From an uncultured Faecalibaculum sp. (GTDB lineage: Bacteria; Bacillota_I; Bacilli_A; Erysipelotrichales; Erysipelotrichaceae), in NCBI RefSeq assembly GCF_910588395.1, contig NZ_CAJUPA010000020.1, positions 1-42,880 on the forward strand: 42,880 bases of DNA, written 5' to 3'. A program made the translations under genes and the position numbers. The notes below the pieces were generated by a model. That model did no database searches. It was not told the DNA's origin and was given only the letters and a program-made list of their open reading frames with translations. This document shows, piece after piece, positions 15,363 through 23,373 of this stretch. Each line of letters begins with the position of its first letter. Within the stretch, counting starts at the first letter, position 1.

Positions 15363-17510
15363 TCAGCTCTTTTCAAACAGGTCCTTTCCCGCGCCGCAAA
15401 TCGGGCAGACCCAGTCGGCGGGCAGATCTTCGAAGGGGATCTCTCCGTCGTAGATGTAGCCGCACAGGCTGCAGGTCCAGACAGAGGCACCGGTTTCCCT
15501 GACAACCGCTGCGGCTTCTTCCAGGACAGCGCCTTCCGCGGTGAACAGCTCTTTGGGAGCACCGCACATGGGACATACCCAGTCGGCGGGCAGGTCTTCA
15601 AAGGGGATCTCTCCGTCGTAGATGTAACCGCACAGACTGCAGGTCCAGATGGGACCGGCGGGTGCAGCGGGAAGTGCTTCTTCCGCCACTTCGGTTTCTT
15701 GCGCAGGTTCTTCAGCGGGTTCAAACATATCTTTGTCCGCGCCGCAGATCGGACATACCCAGTCAGCGGGGAGGTCTTCGAATGCCATACCCGGTTCAAT
15801 GCCGTTTTCAGGATCGCCCACAGCCGGGTCGTAGATGTAGCCACAGAGGCTGCAGACCATGAGCCTGGCCGGAGTCCTGGGGGGTTCGCCGGTGAGTTCT
15901 TTCACCAGCAGCGGCAGAATGACATTCATGTCGCCCACGATGCCGTAGTCCGCGCGCTGGAAGATGGGGGCAGTGGGATCCGTGTTGATCGCCACCACGG
16001 TTTTGACATCTTCAATGCCTTTCAGGTGCTGCGGGGCCCCGGAGATGCCTGCTGCGATGTACAGATCGCCGTGCGTTTTCTGCCCGGACAGACCAATGAA
16101 CCGGTCCATGCCCATGAAGTGATGCACTTCGGCTGCGGGGCGGGATCCTGCGAAGACAAAGCCCAGGGCTTTTGCGGCTTCTTTTGCGGCTTCGGCGTTG
16201 CGGATGTTGCCGGCGCCCTGTCCGATGGCCAGGATTCTGTTCGCGGTGGACAGGGGTGCGTCCACTGCTTCCGGTTCCTGCAGGCCTTTCTGCCTGAGAA
16301 TGGATGCCAGCTTCTTCACGGAGGCTTCCAGTGTGAGCTCGTCTATGATCTGCGCTTTTTTCGCAGCTTTGTCCGGTTTCTTCATCTTGCCGAGAATGTG
16401 GCTGGCAATGACCACGCGCTGGATTTCGTTGGTACCTTCGTAAATCGTGGTGATCTTCGCATCCCGATACCGGCGTTCCACGCCCATTCCCTTGAGGTAG
16501 CCGCTGCCGCCGAAGATCTGCAGTGCGTCGTTGCAGACTTCCAGGGCGATGTCCGAAGCGTACATTTTGGCCATGGCGGCTTCCTTGGAATAGGGCTTCC
16601 CGGCCTGTTTGAGTTCGGCTGCCTGATACACCAGCAGCCGGGCGGCTTCCAGTTTGGTGGCCATGTCCGCCAGCTTGAAGGAAATTCCCTGGTTCATGCC
16701 GATGGGTGCACCGAACTGCACCCGTTCTCTGGCGTATTCCAGTGCTTCTTCATAGGCGCCCTGGGCAATGCCCAGGGCCTGGGCTGCGATGCCGATTCGG
16801 CCGCCGTCCAGTGTGGCCATGGCGATTTTGAATCCCTGGCCTTCCAGCCCCAGCAGATTTTCCTTCGGTACCCGGACGTGATCAAAATGCAGCTGGGCGG
16901 TGCAGGAGGAGCGGATGCCCATTTTGTCATAGGGTATCGAGAAGGTGAATCCCGGCATGCCTTTTTCCAGAATGAAGGCGGAAATCCCCCGGGTGCCTTT
17001 GGATTTGTCCGTCGAGGCGAATACCACATAGGTGTCGGCTTCCGGGGCATTGGTGATGAAAATCTTCTTTCCGGTGATGATGTAATCGTCTCCGTCTCTG
17101 ACAGCCACGGTTTCCGTTCCTCCGGCGTCGCTGCCTGCGTTGTCTTCTGTCAGACCGAAGGCAGCGAGCTTCCGTCCGGAGGCGATATCCGGGAGGTATT
17201 TCCGTTTCTGTTCCTCATTGCCGAAATGGGCGATGGGGTAGGTGCCCAGAGAGGTATGTGCGGAGAGAATGACACCGATGCCGCCATCCACCCGGGAGAG
17301 TTCTTCCACGGCAATGGCATAGGATTTCACATCCGCGCCGGCACCTTCGTACTCTGTGTCATAGGGCAGGCCCATGAGCCCGGCGTCAGCCATCTGCCGG
17401 ACAAAGGCATGGGGAAATTCGTCGTTCAGGTCCAGATCCATGGCAATGGGCGGAATGTTCTCTTCTGCGAGCGTCCGGACTTTCTGCCGGAAGGTTTCGT
17501 AATCAGTCAT
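15363..17510 (-). CDS. Acyl-CoA dehydrogenase - EtfA FAD domain - triple rubredoxin fusion
   Basis: A 715-residue multidomain flavoprotein. Residues 1-380 are a complete acyl-CoA dehydrogenase: LTEDNAGSDAGG (120-131) binds FAD/substrate and Glu358 in IYEGTNEIQR is the catalytic base of short-chain enzymes. Residues about 424-538 match the C-terminal FAD domain of electron-transfer flavoprotein alpha (GLSGQKTHGDLYIAAGISGA..QHL, AINTDPTAPIFQRADYGIVGD), without the EtfA N-terminal domain. Three rubredoxins follow, each with CxxCG and CPxCG: Cys553/556/586/589, Cys624/627/646/649 and Cys680/683/702/705. The first is full length; the second and third are shortened, nearly identical and clearly duplicated. 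Likely role: (de)hydrogenation of an acyl/enoyl-CoA with electrons passed from FAD to FAD to iron. Cytoplasmic, single gene with AGGAG and -10 TATACT (minus; 17534-17539). Confidence 0.93.
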   Translation of the reverse strand: MTDYETFRQKVRTLAEENIPPIAMDLDLNDEFPHAFVRQMADAGLMGLPYDTEYEGAGADVKSYAIAVEELSRVDGGIGVILSAHTSLGTYPIAHFGNEEQKRKYLPDIASGRKLAAFGLTEDNAGSDAGGTETVAVRDGDDYIITGKKIFITNAPEADTYVVFASTDKSKGTRGISAFILEKGMPGFTFSIPYDKMGIRSSCTAQLHFDHVRVPKENLLGLEGQGFKIAMATLDGGRIGIAAQALGIAQGAYEEALEYARERVQFGAPIGMNQGISFKLADMATKLEAARLLVYQAAELKQAGKPYSKEAAMAKMYASDIALEVCNDALQIFGGSGYLKGMGVERRYRDAKITTIYEGTNEIQRVVIASHILGKMKKPDKAAKKAQIIDELTLEASVKKLASILRQKGLQEPEAVDAPLSTANRILAIGQGAGNIRNAEAAKEAAKALGFVFAGSRPAAEVHHFMGMDRFIGLSGQKTHGDLYIAAGISGAPQHLKGIEDVKTVVAINTDPTAPIFQRADYGIVGDMNVILPLLVKELTGEPPRTPARLMVCSLCGYIYDPAVGDPENGIEPGMAFEDLPADWVCPICGADKDMFEPAEEPAQETEVAEEALPAAPAGPIWTCSLCGYIYDGEIPFEDLPADWVCPMCGAPKELFTAEGAVLEEAAAVVRETGASVWTCSLCGYIYDGEIPFEDLPADWVCPICGAGKDLFEKS

Positions 17511-17530
17511 GTTGTTTGGTCTCCTTTACA

Positions 17531-17642
17531 GACAGTATAGCGGTTTCATTTTGAAAGAAGATGACAATTTGCTGCCAAATGCCTCAACGCGTCCGGATTC
17601 TCCGGGTTCCAAAGCGGGTTTCGGGAAAAATGATATACTGTC
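17531..17642. promoter_or_regulatory. Divergent promoters sharing TATACTGTC
   Basis: The minus-strand -10 of the dehydrogenase gene and the plus-strand -10 of the GntR gene lie in the same 9-base word: GACAGTATA at 17531-17539 and TATACTGTC at 17634-17642. The latter is an extended -10 (TGATATACT, 17631-17639). The shared GTC after each -10 may be a common operator element or coincidence. Confidence 0.45.
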
Positions 17643-17657
17643 AGCAGGAGTGATTGG

Positions 17658-18365
17658 ATGCCCAAATATCAGGACCTGTACCATGATCTGGCTGCGAAAA
17701 TCCGGAAGGGAGTCTACAAGGAAGACACCTGGCTTCCTTCGGAGCCCATGCTCATGGAAGAATATCAGGCGGGAAAGGACACAGTCCGCAAAGCCCTGGC
17801 GCTGCTGCAGCAGGAGGGCTATATTCAGAAGGAACATGGAAAAGGAAGTCTGGTGCTGCATGTGGAGAATCAGCCGCAGCTGCAGGACCTGGCCGCCTAT
17901 CCCTATCTGCCGGAAGCGGAAGGATGCGAATCAAAGGTGCATTCTGTCCGGCTGATCCAGCCCACGGGGGAGATTGCCCGGAGTCTGGGGTATACGGCGC
18001 GGCACAAAGTCTGGAAAGTCCAGAAAACCCGGTTTATCAACGGAGAACCGGCGGTTCTGGAAACGGATTACATCGATCCGACCATCATCCCGGACCTGGA
18101 TGTGGAAAGTGCACGGATCCCGGCCTGGCAGCAGGTGCAGGATCAGCTGGGGCTGGATGTGGGCTATTCCCGCAAGGAGATCACCCTGCGGCCGGCCACC
18201 GGCAGGGAGGCCTCCCAGCTGAGGCTGAAACCCGGACAGCTGGTGGCGGTGGTGCGTTCCTGGACGAGTCTGGAGGATGCCAGACAGCTGGAGTACACGG
18301 TGGCAAAACACCACCCGGAAAAATTCAGATACACCGATTTTCTGAGAAAGAACCGAAAGGCATGA
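17658..18365 (+). CDS. GntR-family transcriptional regulator, TreR-like
   Basis: A 235-residue regulator. Residues about 4-68 are the winged helix of GntR proteins (LYHDLAAKIRKGVYKEDTWLPSE..DTVRKALALLQQEGYIQKEHGKGS), and residues 90-230 a UTRA ligand domain. The closing motif LEYTVAKHHPEKFRYTDFLRK is typical of the trehalose operon repressor TreR, which binds trehalose 6-phosphate. No trehalose PTS or hydrolase gene is near. GGAG lies seven bases before ATG. Divergent from the dehydrogenase-rubredoxin gene, so it could control that gene; equally it may act elsewhere. Confidence 0.88.
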   Translation: MPKYQDLYHDLAAKIRKGVYKEDTWLPSEPMLMEEYQAGKDTVRKALALLQQEGYIQKEHGKGSLVLHVENQPQLQDLAAYPYLPEAEGCESKVHSVRLIQPTGEIARSLGYTARHKVWKVQKTRFINGEPAVLETDYIDPTIIPDLDVESARIPAWQQVQDQLGLDVGYSRKEITLRPATGREASQLRLKPGQLVAVVRSWTSLEDARQLEYTVAKHHPEKFRYTDFLRKNRKA

Positions 18366-18418
18366 AAACAGCCGGAGAAGGCAATTGAGGATGTTCCTCT
18401 GCCTGCTCCGGCTGTTTT
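18365..18418. terminator. Bidirectional terminator between the GntR and lipoprotein genes
   Basis: AAAACAGCCGGAG (18365-18377) pairs with CTCCGGCTGTTTT (18406-18418), with a further inner AGGC/GCCT and GAGGA/TCCTC. A and T ends make it work on both strands. Confidence 0.9.
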
Positions 18419-18424
18419 GCTGTG

Positions 18425-19039
18425 TCACTTCACTTCTTCGATGGACTGGATCTTCCAGTTCTCTGCGCCGTCCTGAGAGATGACTTTGAAGTTCAGCACC
18501 TTGTCTGCCGGCTGCTGTCCGGCAATCTGTTCATACATCCGGTCAAAAATGATTTTTCCCATATCACCCAGGATTTTTTCCTGGTCTGTCTGGTCGGGAT
18601 GGGCTTCGCCATAGGCCTGGATATCTTCCGAGAGTGTATCCTGAATGTCCTCCATCATGGTTTCCGGATTGATTTCATTGACCGGAATCCCCGTGATTCT
18701 CGCCCGGACAGTGGCGCTGTTTCCGTGGCCGGACACACTTTCGATTTCATAGGTCTGGACAGCCAGGGCGGTTTCTTTCTTCTGGAATTCCTGCGCCTGG
18801 GTGTCAAAAGCCTCTCCGAATCCGGCATCCTTAAGAAGAGCGTTGAATTCACTGGTATCCTCCACCAGACTGCTCATACCCTGTATATCGTCCGCTTCAA
18901 ACTGCGCGGCTTTTTCCAGGTCTCCTTCCTGGATCGCATCGAGAAATCCGGTGACCGGGGCTTTGGCGGCTTCTTCGTCCACCGGCTGGCAGCCTGCCAG
19001 GATCAGGCAGCCCAGAATCAGACCTGTGAGTCGTTTCAT
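18425..19039 (-). CDS. Predicted lipoprotein of unknown function
   Basis: A 204-residue protein with a clear lipoprotein signal, MKRLTGLILGCLILAGC, lipidated Cys17. The mature part is acidic and mixed helix/strand: a helical N-terminal half rich in Glu, Asp and Ala, then a strand region (ETALAVQTYEIESVSGHGNSATVRARITG) and a closing KVISQDGAENWKIQSIEE strand pair. This layout resembles NTF2-like/DUF5105-type lipoproteins, but I cannot assign one. AAGGAG precedes the ATG and TATAAT (minus; 19061-19066 on plus as ATTATA) is a close -10. Monocistronic, surface-exposed. Confidence 0.85.
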   Translation of the reverse strand: MKRLTGLILGCLILAGCQPVDEEAAKAPVTGFLDAIQEGDLEKAAQFEADDIQGMSSLVEDTSEFNALLKDAGFGEAFDTQAQEFQKKETALAVQTYEIESVSGHGNSATVRARITGIPVNEINPETMMEDIQDTLSEDIQAYGEAHPDQTDQEKILGDMGKIIFDRMYEQIAGQQPADKVLNFKVISQDGAENWKIQSIEEVK

Positions 19040-19247
19040 ATACTTTGCTCCTTTTGTTTCATTATAGGCACCACGGCCGGATACAGGGCGGTTTCACGCT
19101 TTCATGCCTGCCGCCAGATCATTCCCGAAGACCCGCCGGGCAGTCTGCATTACGATGGATACGATGACAGGCGGCGGCTGCAGGGCGTTCTCCGGCTTTG
19201 GCCTTTACAGCCGGTGGAAGGAAGGATACAATAAACCTATAAAATAA

Positions 19248-19268
19248 CTAGGATTACTAGGCTATCAT
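19248..19268 (+). promoter_or_regulatory. cysK promoter with possible operator
   Basis: CTAG-GATTA-CTAG (19248-19260) is an inverted repeat directly before TATCAT (19263-19268), a fair -10. Sulfur genes of Bacillota are often controlled by Rrf2-type CymR at AT-rich palindromes, so this may be such a site; the match is not strong. The remaining 19070-19240 gap shows nothing clear. Confidence 0.35.
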
Positions 19269-19310
19269 GGCCGTGATCCGGGATATGGAAACGAAACAAG
19301 GAGGATCAAC

Positions 19311-20222
19311 ATGGCAGTACACAAGAGTATTCTGGAAGCAATCGGACACACACCGCTGGTGGAAGTGCAGCAGGAACCGGCCCGGGTTCTGGTGAAGGTG
19401 GAAGGCGTCAATCCAGGTGGATCCATCAAGGATCGGATCGCCAAAAACATGATCGAACAGGCGGAAAAGGCCGGGGTTCTCAAGCCAGGCGCCACAATCA
19501 TTGAACCCACGTCCGGCAATACCGGCATTGGGCTGGCCATGGCCGGAGCCGCGAAGGGATACAAAGTCATCATGACCATGCCGGAAACCATGAGCGTGGA
19601 ACGCCGCAAGCTGCTGAAAGCCTATGGGGCTCAGGTGGTGCTGACCCCCGGTGCCCAGGGAATGAAGGGCGCCATTGCGAAGGCGGAAGAACTGCATGCA
19701 CAGATTCCGGGAAGTTTCATTCCTTCCCAGTTCTCGAATCCCCACAACCCGGAGATTCACTATCTGACCACAGGCCCGGAGATCTGGAAGGACACCGAGG
19801 GCAATGTGGATGTGTTTGTGGCTGGTGTGGGTACCGGCGGCACCCTGTCGGGTACCGGCAAATATCTGAAGGAACAGAATCCGGCTGTCCGGATCTATGC
19901 AGTGGAACCGGAAACATCCCCGGTTCTGTCGGAAGGAAAGGCAGGTCCTCACAAGATTCAGGGAATCGGTGCTGGCTTTGTGCCTGAAACGCTGGATACC
20001 GGCATCTATGACGGTGTCCTGAAGATCAGTGACCAGGAAGCCTTTGAAGGCGGCAGGGAACTGGCCAGAGAGAAAGGCATCCTGGCCGGCATTTCTTCCG
20101 GCGCCAACTATGTGGCAGCGAAAAAGCTGGCGGCACTGCCGGAAAATGCAGGCAAGACCATTGTGACGGTTCTGCCGGATACCGGCGACCGGTATTTGTC
20201 CACTTCGCTCTTTGAGGACTGA
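19311..20222 (+). CDS. cysK: Cysteine synthase A (O-acetylserine sulfhydrylase)
   Basis: A 303-residue PLP enzyme making cysteine from O-acetylserine and sulfide. PLP-binding Lys40 lies in NPGGSIKDRIA; the substrate loop is EPTSGNTGIGLA, the phosphate loop GVGTGGTLSGTGKYLKE, and ISSGANYVAA supplies the Ser near the pyridine nitrogen. The length is normal. AAGGAGG is seven bases before ATG. Monocistronic with a strong terminator. Together with luxS it serves sulfur amino-acid metabolism. Confidence 0.96.
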   Translation: MAVHKSILEAIGHTPLVEVQQEPARVLVKVEGVNPGGSIKDRIAKNMIEQAEKAGVLKPGATIIEPTSGNTGIGLAMAGAAKGYKVIMTMPETMSVERRKLLKAYGAQVVLTPGAQGMKGAIAKAEELHAQIPGSFIPSQFSNPHNPEIHYLTTGPEIWKDTEGNVDVFVAGVGTGGTLSGTGKYLKEQNPAVRIYAVEPETSPVLSEGKAGPHKIQGIGAGFVPETLDTGIYDGVLKISDQEAFEGGRELAREKGILAGISSGANYVAAKKLAALPENAGKTIVTVLPDTGDRYLSTSLFED

Positions 20223-20264
20223 CCGGTTCCGGAAGGCGGTCAGTCAGCGGACAGAAACTGAAAG

Positions 20265-20303
20265 AGGCGGAACTTCTGAACATTCGGAAGTCCGCCTTTT
20301 TTT
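20265..20303 (+). terminator. Terminator after cysK
   Basis: AGGCGG plus ACTTC pairs with GAAGT plus CCGCCT (20265-20276 with 20287-20297, one bulged A), followed by T residues. Confidence 0.88.
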
Positions 20304-20339
20304 GGATAAGACTGACAGATTGTCAGCCTGACTGTTTTT

Positions 20340-21170
20340 TCAGATGCCGGAAGCTGCACGGCTGCCCTGATGCCACATACCGGCATACAGCAGCTGGCCG
20401 GATTGGCTGTATTCCCGGCCGAAACCGTGGAAGCAGTCATCTGCGAAACTGCCTTCATAGCGGATCGCGCCGTTTTCGTAGAACAGCGTGCCTTCTCCGT
20501 TTTTGGCGTTCCAGTCCCATTCGCCTTCGTACTCGGGAATGGCATCAGGCAGGAAGGAAATGCCGGATCCCCGCCGGACACCATTGAAGAGCTGTCCGTC
20601 GTAGATCACATTTTCTCCCTGTTCGTCATACAGGATCCCGAATCCGTTCAGCACATCGCAGCACCATTCGCCTTCGCTGATCTGGGTTCCGTCGATCCAG
20701 TAGCTGCGGCCATAGCCGTTGCGGAATCCATGGGCAAATTCGCCTTCGTGAATGACAGTCTGTCCGTCCGTGTGATAGAGCCGGCCGTGACCGTGACGCC
20801 GGTCGTTTTTCCACTCCCCGGCATACTCCAGTGTTCCGTCTTCCCGGTAGAGACAGCCGTAGCCCTGCCGCTGTTCGTGGCAGAGGCTGCCTTCATACCA
20901 GACCGTTCTGCCATCTGCATAATAATAGGTGCCGCGTCCGTGAGGCCGGTCCTGATCCCAGACCCCTTCGTAATGCAGCGTTCCGTCACTGCGGTACATC
21001 CGTCCAAAACCGTCAAAGGCATTGTTGCGGAATGTTCCGTCATACTGAATCGTACAGCCGTCCTGATAATACAGACAGCCTTCGCCGTTGGCCATGCCAT
21101 CGGACCAGAACCCGGCGAATTCCAGCGCTCCGCTGGGATACCAGGATTTTCCATACTGTTTCTGCTCCAT
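20340..21170 (-). CDS. MORN-repeat protein (about 11 repeats)
   Basis: A 276-residue protein made almost wholly of MORN repeats of 23-25 residues with the pattern YEGxWxxxxxxGxGxxYxxDGxxx. I count ten full repeats and a shortened last one (YAGMWHQGSRAASGI); good examples are YEGVWDQDRPHGRGTYYY and YEGEWDWNAKNGEGTLFY. It has no signal peptide or membrane segment, so it is probably cytoplasmic. MORN arrays form an elongated beta sheet and may bind proteins or lipids; the role in bacteria is mostly unknown. AAAGGAG precedes the ATG. It lies 56 bases after the SGNH hydrolase on the same strand and is probably cotranscribed. Confidence 0.9.
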   Translation of the reverse strand: MEQKQYGKSWYPSGALEFAGFWSDGMANGEGCLYYQDGCTIQYDGTFRNNAFDGFGRMYRSDGTLHYEGVWDQDRPHGRGTYYYADGRTVWYEGSLCHEQRQGYGCLYREDGTLEYAGEWKNDRRHGHGRLYHTDGQTVIHEGEFAHGFRNGYGRSYWIDGTQISEGEWCCDVLNGFGILYDEQGENVIYDGQLFNGVRRGSGISFLPDAIPEYEGEWDWNAKNGEGTLFYENGAIRYEGSFADDCFHGFGREYSQSGQLLYAGMWHQGSRAASGI

Positions 21171-21226
21171 GAAGATACTCCTTTCTTTATCAAATTCCTC
21201 TCAATTCATGAAGTCAGCTTAACATA

Positions 21227-21883
21227 TCAATGTATGGTCATGTCCTGACAATCGGGAGTACAATGTCCCAACGCCCGGGGCAGCCCGCAGGCAATGTGAC
21301 GGGCGATTTCCTGCTGTCCCAGCGCTGTGGGATGCATGCCGTCTGCAGCCAGCGGGACAAAGACATTCCACAGATCGATCACGGGAATGTCCGCTGTCAG
21401 AATGTCCTGACGGATCCGCTCCAGCCGCCGGTTCAGGGCCGGACGGGCGGTCTTTGGCGGAATCACCGCCACCACTGGCCCCAGTGTTTGCAACCGCTTC
21501 ACCAGCTGCCGGTATTCCGTGCCAAAACGGGGTGTCAGCTGTTCGGCGTCATTGGTTCCCAGAAAGAGAAGGGTCAGATCCGCCGGACGGGAAAAGGCAA
21601 CGCGGGCTGCCAGGGTGTTTTCCCAGGCGTTGGGCAGAAAGGACTGAACGGCGGCGCCGGCGCTGCCATAGTTCTCGAACCGGATGCCCGGTAGCTGCTT
21701 TTCCAGCAGAGACGGCCAGGAAAGAGTTACCGGATCCTCCAGTCCCCAGCCTTCGGTGATGGAATCTCCGACGCACCGGATGGTGTGAATGCCCGCGGGG
21801 AGGGCCGGGCAGCTGCCGGCTGCCAGAGAGCTGTCTGTGCCGGCAGGAGTCGTGTGTGACTGATTTTCGCTGGTATGGTTCAT
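21227..21883 (-). CDS. SGNH/GDSL-family hydrolase
   Basis: A 218-residue esterase-type hydrolase. Block I is CVGDSITEGWG with nucleophile Ser41, block II NYGSAGA (oxyanion Gly), block III LGTNDAEQ (oxyanion Asn) and block V DGMHPTALGQ (catalytic Asp and His). The first 30 residues are polar and low in structure (Ser, Thr, Gly, Pro), with no signal peptide, so the enzyme is probably cytoplasmic. Substrate unknown; relatives remove acyl groups from sugars or lipids. No ribosome site precedes the ATG: a -10 TACAAT lies exactly six bases upstream, suggesting a leaderless mRNA. The MORN gene follows. Confidence 0.88.
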   Translation of the reverse strand: MNHTSENQSHTTPAGTDSSLAAGSCPALPAGIHTIRCVGDSITEGWGLEDPVTLSWPSLLEKQLPGIRFENYGSAGAAVQSFLPNAWENTLAARVAFSRPADLTLLFLGTNDAEQLTPRFGTEYRQLVKRLQTLGPVVAVIPPKTARPALNRRLERIRQDILTADIPVIDLWNVFVPLAADGMHPTALGQQEIARHIACGLPRALGHCTPDCQDMTIH

Positions 21884-21889
21884 GACTGT

Positions 21890-21895
21890 ATTGTA
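21890..21895 (-). promoter_or_regulatory. -10 box of the SGNH hydrolase, leaderless arrangement
   Basis: Minus-strand TACAAT, then ACAGTC, then ATG. Transcription would start at or next to the start codon. Confidence 0.5.
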
Positions 21896-21975
21896 GATCT
21901 GAGGGAAAGTTCTGCCATGCAGTGTGCCTGTGGTTCATGAAAGAATGAAAAATTCTGAAAATTTCTGTATGAAGG

Positions 21976-22281
21976 TTGAAATCTCTTTTCAGGCGGAGTA
22001 CCATACAGACAAACCTAAGCGGAAGAGATCAAACGGGAAGATGTGCACAAAGCGAGTCCGGAGCGGTGGAAGCCGGGCGGCGGCAGTCCCGCAAATGGAC
22101 TTCCAAGGGCGAGGTGAACCGGCAGCAGCCGCAGTATCCAGGCCGGGGCTTTCCCGTTACAGAAAGAAGAATGTGATGGCATTCGCAGAGCGGACATACT
22201 CCATGTCAATACAGGTGGTACCGCAGATCCGGAACTGAAGATCTGTCCTGTGTCAAAGTTATTTTGACACAGGACTTTTTT
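21976..22281 (+). promoter_or_regulatory. T-box riboswitch leader of the amino-acid ABC importer
   Basis: The T-box core AGGTGGTACCGC lies at 22213-22224, and a strong terminator follows: GTCCTGTGTCAAA (22245-22257) with TTTGACACAGGAC (22263-22275) and six T. Stem I closes with AACGGGAA (22032-22039) and TTCCCGTT (22151-22158); the distal AGCGAG and GGTGGAAGCCGG motifs are present. The specifier region reads AAATGGACTTCC: TGG (Trp, 22096-22098) followed by AC fits best, while ATG (Met) one base earlier is possible. TTGAAA at 21976 may be the -35. Uncharged tRNA would allow transcription of the importer. Confidence 0.9.
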
Positions 22282-22338
22282 GTTAATAAGGGAAGGGCGC
22301 AGGCTGCGAAGCATCGAAGCAAACAGGAGGACAGAACC

Positions 22339-23373
22339 ATGAAAACAAATCTGATCAGAAAACTGGCGGCTGGAACTCTGGCCATGAGCATGCTGGCAGG
22401 CTGCAGCCAGGGCACAGCCGGTGCGGAAAGCACCGCAAAGGAAGACAGCTATACAGTGGGCGTGGCCCAGCTGGTGGACCACACGTCCCTGAACACCATC
22501 CGGGATGCGATGTTCGATGAATTCGAGAAACTCGGATACAAGGACGATGAAAACTTCACCATTGACTATCAGAACGCTGCCGGTCAGATTTCCAATCTGG
22601 ATACGATCATGAATGGCTATGCCAGCGAAGGCGTGGATGCGATCGTAGCCATTGCCACACCCACTGCGCAGACAGCACAGAACTATTCCAGCGACACACC
22701 GGTGATTTTCTCCGCTGTCTCAGACCCTGTGGGTGCAGGTCTGGTGGAAACGCTGGAAGCTCCCGGCGGCAACATCACCGGAACCAGCGACGAGGTGCAG
22801 GTGGATCAGATTGCAGACCTGATCAAAGAGATTTGCCCGGATGCGAAGACCATCGGCATGCTGTACAACGCCGGGGAAGCCAATTCCGTGACAAACACCA
22901 CAAACTTCAGAAAGTATGCGGAATCTCTGGGCTACAAAGTGGAAGAGGCCACCGGAACGGATCTGACCACCCTGCAGCAGGCGGCCGATGTGCTGGCTTC
23001 CAAGGTGGATGTGATGTTCTCTCCCAACGACAACACCGTCGCCTCCGGCATGACAGCCCTGGCGCAGATCGCGCTGGATCACAAAGTGCCGTATTTTGTC
23101 GGAGCGGACTCCATGGTGCAGGACGGCGGTTTCGCCACTGTGGGCATTGACTACGAACAGCTGGGCCGGGAAACCGCAAAGATGGTTGTGGATGTGCTCA
23201 ACGGGAAAAACGCCGGCGAGATTCCTGTGAAGGTGTTCAAGGATGACCTGAATGTCTATGTGAACGAAGCGGCGCTGAAACAGCTGGGAATCGAGCTGCC
23301 TGCGGCAGTGAAAGACAATGACAAGCTGATCCTGGTGCAGGAAGACGCACAGGACGGGGACAAAGCCGAATGA
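22339..23373 (+). CDS. trpX: ABC importer substrate-binding lipoprotein (TrpX type)
   Basis: A 344-residue lipoprotein of the ABC_sub_bind family (PF04392). The signal MKTNLIRKLAAGTLAMSMLAGC gives lipidated Cys22. Family pattern: YTVGVAQLVDHTSLNTIRDAMFDEFEKLGY, ANP-like DAIVAIATPTAQTAQN, PVIFSAVSDPVGAGLV and VPYFVGADSMVQDGGFATVGIDYEQLG. Members of this family behind T-box leaders are predicted tryptophan transporters (TrpXYZ). AGGAGG is ten bases upstream of ATG. First gene of a three-gene operon whose reading frames overlap. Specificity rests on the leader codon and family context, so Trp is likely but not proven. Confidence 0.88.
   Translation: MKTNLIRKLAAGTLAMSMLAGCSQGTAGAESTAKEDSYTVGVAQLVDHTSLNTIRDAMFDEFEKLGYKDDENFTIDYQNAAGQISNLDTIMNGYASEGVDAIVAIATPTAQTAQNYSSDTPVIFSAVSDPVGAGLVETLEAPGGNITGTSDEVQVDQIADLIKEICPDAKTIGMLYNAGEANSVTNTTNFRKYAESLGYKVEEATGTDLTTLQQAADVLASKVDVMFSPNDNTVASGMTALAQIALDHKVPYFVGADSMVQDGGFATVGIDYEQLGRETAKMVVDVLNGKNAGEIPVKVFKDDLNVYVNEAALKQLGIELPAAVKDNDKLILVQEDAQDGDKAE

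Noticed and set aside
19081..19234. Short plus-strand open frame ending at 19234 before cysK
   Set aside because: It only continues a frame antisense to the lipoprotein gene, has no start with a ribosome site, and shows no family motif.
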